A stretch of DNA of 25,154 nucleotides, from the IMG/VR virus record IMGVR_UViG_3300046008_000629, positions 1 through 25,154 of that record. One strand, written 5' to 3'. The translations under genes were made by a program, and so were the position numbers. The notes beneath the pieces are model-generated. The model was given only the letters and a program-made list of their open reading frames with translations. It had not been told where the DNA came from and ran no database searches. The stretch is from a virus. Below, one piece after another: positions 4,415 through 11,567 of the stretch; the stretch's first letter is position 1; each line of letters begins with the position of its first letter.

Positions 4415-5148
4415 ACAACAAAACTCCTGTTTTCTGTGTTGACGACATACTTACGACTTTCAATTGGGACAACATAACGACGCAACGCAGACGAAACAAA
4501 AACCGCACTGGGATTGATTGAACCCGTTGAACAAAAATGCCGCTGTAATGAATTTGCACCGATCAGATTATGTGCTTGTGAAATTGCGCCCGAAGAACAC
4601 AAATTAACCTGAATGCCGTTATCAGCAATTAAATCAATCGCAACCGTGCCTGTGCTAATTGCGCCCGTTGAACTAATGTTATTTTGAGTTGAATCTAACG
4701 TTAATAAATCATGCGCTTGACTAATCGAACCTGTTGAACAACCGTTATTTTGCGTGCTGTTTTCAGCGGATAACGTGACAGTTGAATCGGTTGAAATTGC
4801 ACCCGTTGATGACGTGTTTAACTGACTGCTATTTGCACCACTTAGCGCGTGGTTTTGAGATATTGAACCCGTTGAGCAACTGTGATTTTGTGCCGATGCC
4901 GCGCCTGTTAAATTATGCGTTTGCGAAATGGCATCAGTTGAAATAATCACAACTTGATTGCAATTTTCACCACTTAGCGCATGATTTTGTGTGATTGCAC
5001 CTGTTGATGATGTGTTGCTTTGTGTTGCATTCTGACCAACTAAATCAACCACCCCACCGCTAACAACAGGAATCTCAACTGACCCGCTAGATGCAGATAA
5101 GTATTTCGCTTCGACTGTGAAGCCTGAAAAGGGATTTAAGTAACTCAT
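4411..5148 (-). CDS. Tandem-repeat tail/fibre protein
   Basis: A 245-residue protein. After a short N-terminal part (about 1-32), eight copies of a 22-residue unit run to about residue 215, each centred on a Cys/Ser-Ser-Thr-Gly-Ala/Ser-Ile-Ser motif and often followed by Gln-x-His and Leu-x-Gly. The Gly (or Asp) of this motif falls at residues 50, 72, 94, 116, 140, 162, 187 and 209. The C-terminus has a 9-residue pattern, Arg-x-Tyr-Val-Val, repeated three times. This suggests a beta-solenoid or strand-repeat shaft. The gene overlaps both neighbours by ATGA and lies between a beta-helix protein and the fibre-tail adaptor, so a role in the distal tail is likely. The molecular function is unknown. 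Confidence 0.7.
   Translation of the reverse strand: MSYLNPFSGFTVEAKYLSASSGSVEIPVVSGGVVDLVGQNATQSNTSSTGAITQNHALSGENCNQVVIISTDAISQTHNLTGAASAQNHSCSTGSISQNHALSGANSSQLNTSSTGAISTDSTVTLSAENSTQNNGCSTGSISQAHDLLTLDSTQNNISSTGAISTGTVAIDLIADNGIQVNLCSSGAISQAHNLIGANSLQRHFCSTGSINPSAVFVSSALRRYVVPIESRKYVVNTENRSFVV
4504..5055 (-). repeat. Eight tandem 22-residue coding repeats
   Basis: The repeats within the tail/fibre protein are mostly 66 bp long; two intervals are stretched to 24 and 25 codons. The DNA copies have diverged (Cys or Ser, Ala or Ser variants) but keep the reading frame throughout, so they look selected as protein repeats rather than a recent DNA expansion. Confidence 0.75.
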
Positions 5149-6431
5149 GTTAAATAAGCCGCATAGTCAACATGGATTGTTTCGCTCGGGCCACCAACAC
5201 AAACTCTGACGTAAATGTTACCCGCTTTGGCAGGTGTGATAGTGAGTTGAAGTTTTTGTTTCTCAGCTAAACCATTTGTCCACGCTACACTTGAGGTCGG
5301 GTGATTAGTCGTCGCAACAACAGGTGAGGCTCGTTTATTTGTTGCAAAACTACCTTTATCCGTTGCGCCGAAGAAATCCACGTCTAACCAAATGTGTGAA
5401 TCGTTTAATGTTACACCACAAGTCACATCGACATTTACAGTAACAGGTGTGTCAACCGTCTCATTTGGAATCGTGATAATGTCACTTTTAACATAATTCA
5501 CGGCTTCATTCGCATCGGCGTTGGTAATAAATTTCCAACTATACCCTGCTGAACCTTCTGTTGCACCTGAGTTTTTGTAAACGCCACTATCTGCAATAAT
5601 CATCCCGCCTGACATTTCACACTTGTATAAATACGCGCCGCAATTCCACATCGTTGCACGGAATTTTGGATTGATAGGTCGTGTCGCGCCGCAAATGTTG
5701 GCTGACCAGCTTGAGGGCATTTTACAATTGATAAATTTAACTTCACCGCATGACGCATTAGTTGTAGCGATTAGCACAGATGTTGATGCAAAATTTGAAA
5801 AATCAAAATCTTTGAATTCAATATCTGAAACACCTGTTAGATTTAAAAAACCTGTTGGCGTTACTGAACCAGAGGCAATGTTCCCACCTTCAAACCGTAA
5901 CGTGGTGTTACCAGGTGTGATTTTTTGTGCAGCTTGTCCAAAACGAAACGTACAGTTCTTAAATTCTATCGAGCTTTCTTGTGCAAACGCAGTATTACCC
6001 ATGTTGAATGCAGAACCCGTACCTGTTGATAGAAGCAAAAGACTACAGTTTTTAAACACTAAATGTGTTTGGTCAACAGTAACAATGAAGTTAGCTGTAT
6101 TTGTGCCTGTTCCGATATTAAAAGAGATATTTTCAATATAAGCAACGCCCGAGAACGACATTGAACTTGCGGCTGTTGTCGTGACGGTGCCTGTTGCAGG
6201 TACGCCGCTCGAATCATTCACGGCAACAACTTTGACAGGGTTTCCAAAACTTCCAGCAAAAGCAAAGGTTTGAGAAACGGATAATGATTCAGCGTGCGCT
6301 TGGCTCAAATAAATCACATCACCAGCGACATCAATTGCTGTTGCACCTGCCAATGTCGCTTTGGCTAACGCCCATGTTTCACCATTATCTGTGTCTAAAC
6401 CATCCGTGCTTCTAACGTAAATATCAGGCAT
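5145..6431 (-). CDS. Beta-helix tail structural protein (possible receptor-binding or tailspike-like)
   Basis: A 428-residue protein. The N-terminal Ile-Tyr-Val-Arg-Ser-Thr-Asp-Gly is typical of phage proteins of this type. Residues about 90-270 hold repeated short strands of the kind Ile-Glu-Phe-Lys-Asn-Cys and Val-Lys-Phe-Ile-Asn-Cys, the rung pattern of a right-handed parallel beta-helix. About 285-428 look like a beta-sandwich domain ending in Ala-Ala-Tyr-Leu-Thr. Beta-helix phage proteins commonly form trimers that bind or cut host surface sugars. No catalytic pair can be identified, so enzymatic activity is not claimed. Its ATG overlaps the preceding gene by 8 bp and its stop overlaps the following ATG. 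Confidence 0.7.
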   Translation of the reverse strand: MPDIYVRSTDGLDTDNGETWALAKATLAGATAIDVAGDVIYLSQAHAESLSVSQTFAFAGSFGNPVKVVAVNDSSGVPATGTVTTTAASSMSFSGVAYIENISFNIGTGTNTANFIVTVDQTHLVFKNCSLLLLSTGTGSAFNMGNTAFAQESSIEFKNCTFRFGQAAQKITPGNTTLRFEGGNIASGSVTPTGFLNLTGVSDIEFKDFDFSNFASTSVLIATTNASCGEVKFINCKMPSSWSANICGATRPINPKFRATMWNCGAYLYKCEMSGGMIIADSGVYKNSGATEGSAGYSWKFITNADANEAVNYVKSDIITIPNETVDTPVTVNVDVTCGVTLNDSHIWLDVDFFGATDKGSFATNKRASPVVATTNHPTSSVAWTNGLAEKQKLQLTITPAKAGNIYVRVCVGGPSETIHVDYAAYLT

Positions 6432-6864
6432 CTAGCACCTCACCTACTCTTTCACTTGCTAAAATTCCTGCAAACACTAACGCTTGCAAACCCGCTTGCG
6501 TCAACGGGTCATTGCGATAAATCTGCGTAGTCTTATTAAACACTTCACGAAAATAAACAATGTTTGCATCCGTTGATGCTTGAAACGCCGCCCATTCTGC
6601 GGGTGACAAGCGACGCATTACTTCAACAGGTGTCAGAGGAATTTCAAAATTTGTGGCTTCTTGTAATACCCGTTCACGTCTTGCAAGCTCTAAGCCGATT
6701 TGAAAACCTCGCTCAATACAAACTGCTTCAATCAAACTTGCGTCAGTTGACAAGTAAGTTTGCAGATAAGTCTGACCATTTGAATCTGTGTGTTCTTCTG
6801 TGACAAGAATCGAACCGTCCGCTTGGACTGATTGAGATTTAACAACTGATGAAATAATGGTCAT
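6424..6864 (-). CDS. Distal-tail region protein, hypothetical
   Basis: A 146-residue protein with a short beta-rich N-terminus (about 1-40) and a helical rest, with a Leu-Ser-Pro-Ala-Glu-Trp-Ala-Ala-Phe motif near 85-93 and a final helix rich in Ala and Leu. A ribosome-binding site, AGGTG, precedes the ATG. It is placed between a small virion-like protein and the beta-helix protein in the distal tail/fibre block. Proteins of this type recur in that block of siphoviruses, where a small structural or assembly role is probable, but I do not know a defined function. Confidence 0.6.
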   Translation of the reverse strand: MTIISSVVKSQSVQADGSILVTEEHTDSNGQTYLQTYLSTDASLIEAVCIERGFQIGLELARRERVLQEATNFEIPLTPVEVMRRLSPAEWAAFQASTDANIVYFREVFNKTTQIYRNDPLTQAGLQALVFAGILASERVGEVLDA

Positions 6865-6874
6865 AAATCACCTA

Positions 6875-7261
6875 CTAAGTTGGCTGATTAGCTGTGTAAG
6901 TCAACGACGACGGAAAATTAACAGGATTTCCAGCCGTCACAGGTTGATTTGATGTTTCGTCTGTTACCCAAAGCACCCGCGACGCATCAACAAATGCAAT
7001 ATGCAAATCGGGTGTTCCTAGTGCGCTTGCATTTGCCGCGCTGTCTGATTTACCACTTGCCACAGTTAATACCCGCGCCGCGCCGTCAGCACCTGCGATT
7101 GTAAAATCAGTGGATGTCATAGCGACTTCGGCAACTAAATTCGTTGTTGTCGCGGTCGTGAAATTGGTGGTGTAAGCAGATAATAAAATCATTTTTGTAC
7201 AACTGTTTTTAATGACATTTAAACCGCCGTCTAAAACATCAATGTGTGCATATTTAGCCAT
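6875..7261 (-). CDS. Small virion-associated protein of the fibre block
   Basis: A 128-residue, Thr/Ala/Ser-rich, mainly beta protein starting Met-Ala-Lys-Tyr-Ala. The pattern Asp-Val-Leu-Asp-Gly-Gly-Leu (9-15), Ser-Ala-Tyr-Thr (28-31), a central Ala-Ser-Gly-Lys segment and Val-Leu-Trp-Val-Thr-Asp-Glu-Thr (about 96-103) resembles a recurrent protein of phage fibre blocks that I recall only as a putative structural protein. Its ATG overlaps the upstream gene by 8 bp. A capping or decorating role at the tail tip is possible; the function is unproven. Confidence 0.6.
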   Translation of the reverse strand: MAKYAHIDVLDGGLNVIKNSCTKMILLSAYTTNFTTATTTNLVAEVAMTSTDFTIAGADGAARVLTVASGKSDSAANASALGTPDLHIAFVDASRVLWVTDETSNQPVTAGNPVNFPSSLTYTANQPT

Positions 7262-7550
7262 GTTTGAAAGCTCCTAAAATTTGAATCGGAATAAAAAGCA
7301 ACGCACAACCAATAATGGCGACGATGCTTGTTGTGAAAAGGTTGTCTGTTGTATCAATGTCATCATCAGCAAGCATTGACATCAGACAATGATTTTTCTC
7401 AATCGCCGCAAACGTGAAATCAATCATCTTTTCGAGCTTGCGCCAATTCATGACTGCAACGTGACCGCTAATCGTACAATCAGGATTGCCGCCGATAACG
7501 GTGTTGAAAAACTGGTCAATGCTGATTAAAAGATTAAGCGAGTATTTCAT
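7254..7550 (-). CDS. Small membrane-anchored phage protein (lysis-region-like)
   Basis: A 98-residue protein. The N-terminal half has a Leu-Ile-Ser-Ile-Asp-Gln-Phe-Phe-Asn motif (8-16), an Asn-Pro-Asp-Cys-Thr-Ile-Ser segment and a Lys-Asn-His-Cys near residues 53-56. A hydrophobic span of about 20 residues lies near the end (about 74-94), with a basic tail. Similar small proteins with Asp-Gln plus His-Cys motifs occur in phage fibre and lysis regions. With no holin or endolysin gene in the window, this is a weak candidate for a membrane or lysis-linked role. It is coupled by ATGA to the gene upstream. Confidence 0.55.
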   Translation of the reverse strand: MKYSLNLLISIDQFFNTVIGGNPDCTISGHVAVMNWRKLEKMIDFTFAAIEKNHCLMSMLADDDIDTTDNLFTTSIVAIIGCALLFIPIQILGAFKHG

Positions 7551-7942
7551 AACACTGACGCATCACTAAAAAACAAATCCATATCTGAATCTGTCATGCT
7601 TAATGCACTTTGCAATGCTGAAACCAACGGATTACTGCGTTGAACTTCGGTGGCATATTCCCACTCGATTTGTGCGGTTTGTGACATCGTTGAAATTTGA
7701 GCATTAACAACATCAAGCAAATTCATGCTTAATAACCGCAAGCGTGCTTGACGCATTGAAATGTGCGTAATTTCAGGTTTAATTATGATTTGAGGTTGTT
7801 TGATAAAATCCGTCCCGTCGAAATCGTCCCCGATTCCAAAATCATCAGGAATCAAAACCATGTTAAAACCATCAACAGCACTTTCGGATTCAACGACATT
7901 AACTACTTTACTGTTTTCAATAATTGCGTATCTTTTTAACAT
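7547..7942 (-). CDS. Tail fibre assembly-like protein
   Basis: A 131-residue protein. The ATG at 7942 is preferred to an in-frame GTG at 7954, which overlaps the previous stop; Met-Leu-Lys-Arg-Tyr-Ala is a usual beginning. The N-terminal third is beta-like; the C-terminal part has Ser-Met-Arg-Gln-Ala-Arg-Leu-Arg-Leu-Leu, then Ile-Glu-Trp-Glu-Tyr-Ala and a final Asp-x-Asp-Leu-Phe-Phe, a pattern common in small phage proteins encoded just after tail fibres (Gln-Ala-Arg-Leu ... Glu-Trp-Glu ... Leu-Phe). These are thought to be fibre chaperones or caps. Its position right after the fibre gene supports this. Confidence 0.65.
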   Translation of the reverse strand: MLKRYAIIENSKVVNVVESESAVDGFNMVLIPDDFGIGDDFDGTDFIKQPQIIIKPEITHISMRQARLRLLSMNLLDVVNAQISTMSQTAQIEWEYATEVQRSNPLVSALQSALSMTDSDMDLFFSDASVL

Positions 7943-7947
7943 TCTAA

Positions 7948-9564
7948 TCACCACTCAATAATAACAATGCCGCCAGTTGCGGTGAAACTGGAAGATGTGG
8001 CTATATTTCCACTCGTGACAACTCTTCCACCCGCACCACCGCCATACCCGTTTGCAGCTCCTAGTGTTGGATTTGACAGGAGCGACGAACCACCTAAGCC
8101 TGGCTGCGATAATCCAGTATTTCCAAAGGCGGCAGCACCGCCTTGTGCATTTATATCTCCGCCTGATGCTGTCCCTCCCGCCGAAGTACCGCCACCATTG
8201 GCGGTAATAGTGCTAATTACACCGCCCGAAAAAGAGCTATTTCCACCAGAAATTGGACTTGCATTTAACGTGCTTGCGACTACTGCGGCAGCTCCAACGG
8301 TTGCTGTGTATGTCGTACTAGGAACAACAGTTAAATTAAATTTGATAGCAGTTCCTGCTCCATAACCACCTAGGTTGGAATAATTATCACTTGTTGATCC
8401 AGTGCCACCACCACCAACAACCGTTACCTTGATTTTAGTTACACCTGCTGGGCAAACCCATGAATTAACGCCGTTTGTGTAAATTTGAGTATTACCTGAT
8501 TCGAGAGATATATCACCTGAACCGAGAAGTGATACACCGTTAATAGTTTTAATGTCTGTGCCTGACTGAACTGGCGTGAATGCTCCCGTGCCGTTGCCTT
8601 TCACCAGTCCTGTTAAAGTCGTTACACCTGTTCCACCGCTAGAAACCGCCAATGTAGTTGATAATCCTGCTGCCGTACCTGTTGTATTTTGATTTAAAGT
8701 GGGAAATGTACAATTGCCAAGATTGCCGCTTTGTGGTGTCCCCAAAACTGGTGATGTTAGAGTTGGTGATGTTGACAACACCACGTTTCCAGAGCCAGTT
8801 GATGTGCCAACCCCCGTCCCACCCTGAGCAACAGTCACGAGAGCCGCTGTCGTTAGTACCGTTCCAGTTGAAGCAGGGAAAGTTATCGTGTAATTTGTTG
8901 CACTACTATTAGCTGATGTAAATGTACTTTTACCCGTTGAGCTTCCTTTTAAAGTAATACCAGACGCGGCAAAATCCTGAACTACCGTGAAAATGTTAGT
9001 GTTTGTAATGCCCGCATAATCAGTTCCTGCAACAGCGATAGTGTGCTGCCCAGTTGATGTTGTATTTTTTAAAAGTCCTGTCCCTAAAGCTGTTGTTGGC
9101 TCTGCGTAATCGGTTCTAACGGTTGCTGTTGTCAGATCCCCAGCATTATTACCTTTTAAAATAGCGGTTGTTGTTGGGATTAGTGTTTGCCATGTTGCAG
9201 ATGTAGCAGAAATCGCTCTTAACACCTGTTTTGCTGCTGGCGGGGACGCTGCCGAAGTTACAACGACCGAGCCTGTTGTTTGCAACCCTGTTGTTGCGCC
9301 AATTGTGTTGACTTGCGTGGCACTTGTAGCCGCCGCGTTTGCGCTATTTAGTGCGTTTTGGGCGTAGGATTGAGCAAGCCCTGTGTTACTCACAATGGAT
9401 GCTGCTGTATTTTTTACCCAAATTGCGATATTGACGGCTTGCCGAAACATCGGCACAAGTCGAATGATGTGACCGCCGTTAAATAAGCCTGTCACATCAT
9501 TATCGTCGTCCGTGTAATTCGAACCATCGCCACCGACGCTTGTGTCAGCATGAAATAATGCCAT
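7948..9564 (-). CDS. Tail fibre protein with glycine-rich C-terminal tip
   Basis: A 538-residue protein. The first ~70 residues form an alpha-helical attachment region with an Ala/Asn/Ser-rich coiled segment. The middle (about 80-350) is Thr/Ser/Gly-rich and contains Gln-Gly-Gly-Thr-Gly-Val, a Ser-Pro-Thr-Leu-Thr-Ser-Pro-Val-Leu block and an Ile-Asn-Gly-Val-Ser-Leu-Leu-Gly-Ser-Gly-Asp-Ile motif, all seen in many phage fibre shafts. From about 365, Pro-Ala-Gly-Val-Thr-Lys-Ile-Lys-Val-Thr-Val-Val-Gly-Gly-Gly-Gly starts a glycine-rich domain that runs to the end and probably forms the receptor-contact tip. The start immediately follows the upstream stop (TAAATG). Fibres bind the host surface at adsorption. 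Confidence 0.8.
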   Translation of the reverse strand: MALFHADTSVGGDGSNYTDDDNDVTGLFNGGHIIRLVPMFRQAVNIAIWVKNTAASIVSNTGLAQSYAQNALNSANAAATSATQVNTIGATTGLQTTGSVVVTSAASPPAAKQVLRAISATSATWQTLIPTTTAILKGNNAGDLTTATVRTDYAEPTTALGTGLLKNTTSTGQHTIAVAGTDYAGITNTNIFTVVQDFAASGITLKGSSTGKSTFTSANSSATNYTITFPASTGTVLTTAALVTVAQGGTGVGTSTGSGNVVLSTSPTLTSPVLGTPQSGNLGNCTFPTLNQNTTGTAAGLSTTLAVSSGGTGVTTLTGLVKGNGTGAFTPVQSGTDIKTINGVSLLGSGDISLESGNTQIYTNGVNSWVCPAGVTKIKVTVVGGGGTGSTSDNYSNLGGYGAGTAIKFNLTVVPSTTYTATVGAAAVVASTLNASPISGGNSSFSGGVISTITANGGGTSAGGTASGGDINAQGGAAAFGNTGLSQPGLGGSSLLSNPTLGAANGYGGGAGGRVVTSGNIATSSSFTATGGIVIIEW

Positions 9565-10458
9565 TTATACAATCTCCTCAAGTTGCAGTGCTGTTTGATA
9601 GCCATTAACGTAAGGCAATTCAATCGGACTTAATGCCGAAAAATTGCACATAAACGTTTGGGCATAAAAATTCTTATCTTTTGTCATATTTAAATTGCCG
9701 ATGTATTCAGGCTTTGAAAACGCATACAGCAATTCGCCTGTTAAGCCAATTGACCTATAAGCGTCATAAAAACCGCTAAACGCCTCATCTTTTGAAAGAT
9801 GTTTTAGCACGCAAGATACAGTACGCATTTTCGGTTTTAAAAAGCCGTATTTTGTGTTGTTTGCACTGCGACGTATTTCACTCAAATCGACATAACCCTG
9901 GTTATAATCGCCGTAAGCGGGGTTGTTTTTTGGTTCGACGGTTCTGCCTAAAAAAATACGTCCGATTTCTAAAAAACCGTCTGTATTAACAGGATCAACC
10001 ACATCAATCACGATGGTCTTGCACATCTGATTACTTTCAGGATAGTACGTTGCAAGCGCGGTATAGCTTTTGCGCTGATTTTCTTCGACTGTTCCAAGAA
10101 ACCAATTGCTTGATTCAAACGGGACAACGCCAGTTTCAATAGGAAACAAAATCGGATAAGCGCGATATTCATCGCCGCTATCAAATCGCAATGTTCCCGA
10201 ATTTGAATAACCGCGAAAACGCACTTTCGCGTTTATCGAAAAATTATGATTTGCCAACGCTACGCAACCAATTTCACGTTCTTCTTGAGCAAGCGTGATT
10301 GTGATTGAAAAACTCGATGTGCTTGTGGTTCTCGCCACCCGTTGCAATACTGGGTTTTTGATATTATTAAGCGGTAATTTCGTTACAAATGTGCCTGTCG
10401 AGGCAAGTGTGCATTCAGAAATTCTGTTATCATAAGAAATAGAAATGTTACTAGCCAT
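9565..10458 (-). CDS. Distal tail structural protein
   Basis: A 297-residue protein, mainly beta, with conserved-looking segments Leu-Ala-Asn-His-Asn-Phe (about 67-72), Gly-Arg-Ile-Phe-Leu-Gly-Arg (about 170-176) and a late Ala-Phe-Ser-Lys-Pro-Glu-Tyr. It lies between the tail-tip protein and the fibre, where siphoviruses keep tail-tip or distal-tail components. Its start is unusual: the ATG at 10458 lies 8 nt inside the endonuclease gene, just 4 nt after a run of ten Gs that serves as the only ribosome-binding region, so translation may vary with the length of that run. No enzymatic motif is seen. Confidence 0.65.
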   Translation of the reverse strand: MASNISISYDNRISECTLASTGTFVTKLPLNNIKNPVLQRVARTTSTSSFSITITLAQEEREIGCVALANHNFSINAKVRFRGYSNSGTLRFDSGDEYRAYPILFPIETGVVPFESSNWFLGTVEENQRKSYTALATYYPESNQMCKTIVIDVVDPVNTDGFLEIGRIFLGRTVEPKNNPAYGDYNQGYVDLSEIRRSANNTKYGFLKPKMRTVSCVLKHLSKDEAFSGFYDAYRSIGLTGELLYAFSKPEYIGNLNMTKDKNFYAQTFMCNFSALSPIELPYVNGYQTALQLEEIV

Positions 10459-11449
10459 TCAACCCCCCCCCCTCTAAAAGTTTTTTTTGTATATTTGCAA
10501 TCCTTGTTGCTTTTCTTTTTTCGATTGTTTCTTTTGATGCAGGGGGTCTGTTTTTTGCCAACATTGACATTCTTTTTTTGACTTCTTCTGTATGTTTCTT
10601 TCCGACGTTTTTTCCCTTCATTGATTCGGATATTTTTAGTCTTGTTTCTTCTGAAGCTGAATAATTTGATTTAGCTCTTGATTCCTTCATTTTTTCACGC
10701 ACTTCTTTTGAAATCGGTGGTCTTGATTTTGCAATGATTGACATTTTTTCTTTTGTTTCATCGCTATGAACTCTACCACTTGCAGCTTTTGATATTTTTG
10801 CACGAGCTTCTGATGTGTGTTTTTTTCCTAAGCTATGTTTATTGCCCTTATTTGCCGATGCTATTTTTGCAATATGCTCTGGTGATAGTTTTTTTCCAGT
10901 GTTGGCTGCAATACATTTTTCCACTTGCTCTCGCGTCATTTTCCTACCGATGTTTGCATTCCGTATCTTATTTTTTGTTTCTTCAGAATGCTTTTTTCCC
11001 AACATATTTTTGTTTCCAATTTTTGCGTCTGATATTTTTTTGCAGGTTTCCTTGCTTCTGCTGCTTTGAATTTTTGACATTTTAATAATTGATTCTGGTG
11101 TGTGAATCCTTCCAGTTGCCATAGCCTTTCTTTTGGCTCTTGTTTCATCAGAACATACAATTCCACTTGCCCCTTCGCCGCCATCAGTTAAATTAACCAA
11201 CTTCACGCCACCTTGACGCAATGCCGCAATCATTCTGACTTCCAAATCAAAGGCATGTTGTTCTGAACGGCATAACATGGTTTTGACAATGATGTTTTCT
11301 TTCCCGTATTTCGCAACGATGTTTGTGTGATGTGGATTTGATTTTCTGTCAATAAATTTGATTCTTCTCGCGCATCCTTTTCCAACATAAAAAGGCGGTT
11401 TTCCAAAAATAGAATGTGTGTAGACGTAGTAATCTTGTGACTTTTTCAT
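10451..11449 (-). CDS. GIY-YIG homing endonuclease with NUMOD3-type repeats
   Basis: From ATG at 11449 (AGGG about 10 nt upstream) this is 332 residues. The frame is open to an ATG at 11563, but the extra 38 residues do not resemble coding sequence, so the later start is preferred. Near the new N-terminus Tyr-Val-Tyr (8-10) and Tyr-Val-Gly-Lys-Gly (21-25) form the GIY-YIG core, with a following Arg and a Glu within Phe-Asp-Leu-Glu-Val-Arg as likely catalytic residues. A Leu-Thr-Asp-Gly-Gly-Glu-Gly motif closes the nuclease. The rest is about ten short Lys/Arg-rich repeats (Gly-Lys-Lys-His, Ser-Glu-Glu-Thr), the NUMOD3 DNA-binding type. It is a selfish free-standing enzyme inserted between two tail genes. 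Confidence 0.85.
   Translation of the reverse strand: MKKSQDYYVYTHSIFGKPPFYVGKGCARRIKFIDRKSNPHHTNIVAKYGKENIIVKTMLCRSEQHAFDLEVRMIAALRQGGVKLVNLTDGGEGASGIVCSDETRAKRKAMATGRIHTPESIIKMSKIQSSRSKETCKKISDAKIGNKNMLGKKHSEETKNKIRNANIGRKMTREQVEKCIAANTGKKLSPEHIAKIASANKGNKHSLGKKHTSEARAKISKAASGRVHSDETKEKMSIIAKSRPPISKEVREKMKESRAKSNYSASEETRLKISESMKGKNVGKKHTEEVKKRMSMLAKNRPPASKETIEKRKATRIANIQKKLLEGGGLNG
10463..10472 (-). repeat. Poly-G tract (10 Gs on the minus strand)
   Basis: Ten C residues on the plus strand read as ten Gs on the minus strand, coding Gly-Gly-Gly near the endonuclease C-terminus and lying 4-13 nt before the ATG of the next tail gene. An A8 tract (10481-10488) lies just upstream on that strand. 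Tracts of this length are prone to polymerase slippage and also to sequencing error. Confidence 0.9.
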
Positions 11450-11567
11450 ATTGTGCAATCCCTGAATGAGGTGGATTATTGAATGATGTTTGGTGTGTGA
11501 AAATCGGTCATTCATTCCGACTTGTCGCCCGCTAAAGCTATTCACACAATTGATATTATACATTATT

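Noticed and set aside
5623-6141. A 172-residue plus-strand frame within the beta-helix gene
   Set aside because: It is a shadow of the minus-strand gene, which has overlaps and motifs supporting it.
7967-8365. Proline-rich plus-strand frame under the fibre gene
   Set aside because: The Pro and Ala content is the reverse complement of the Gly-rich fibre tip.
11450-11563. N-terminal extension of the endonuclease from ATG 11563, or an intron boundary
   Set aside because: The extra residues do not resemble the family and no group I intron core could be read around the gene; a free-standing endonuclease is simpler.
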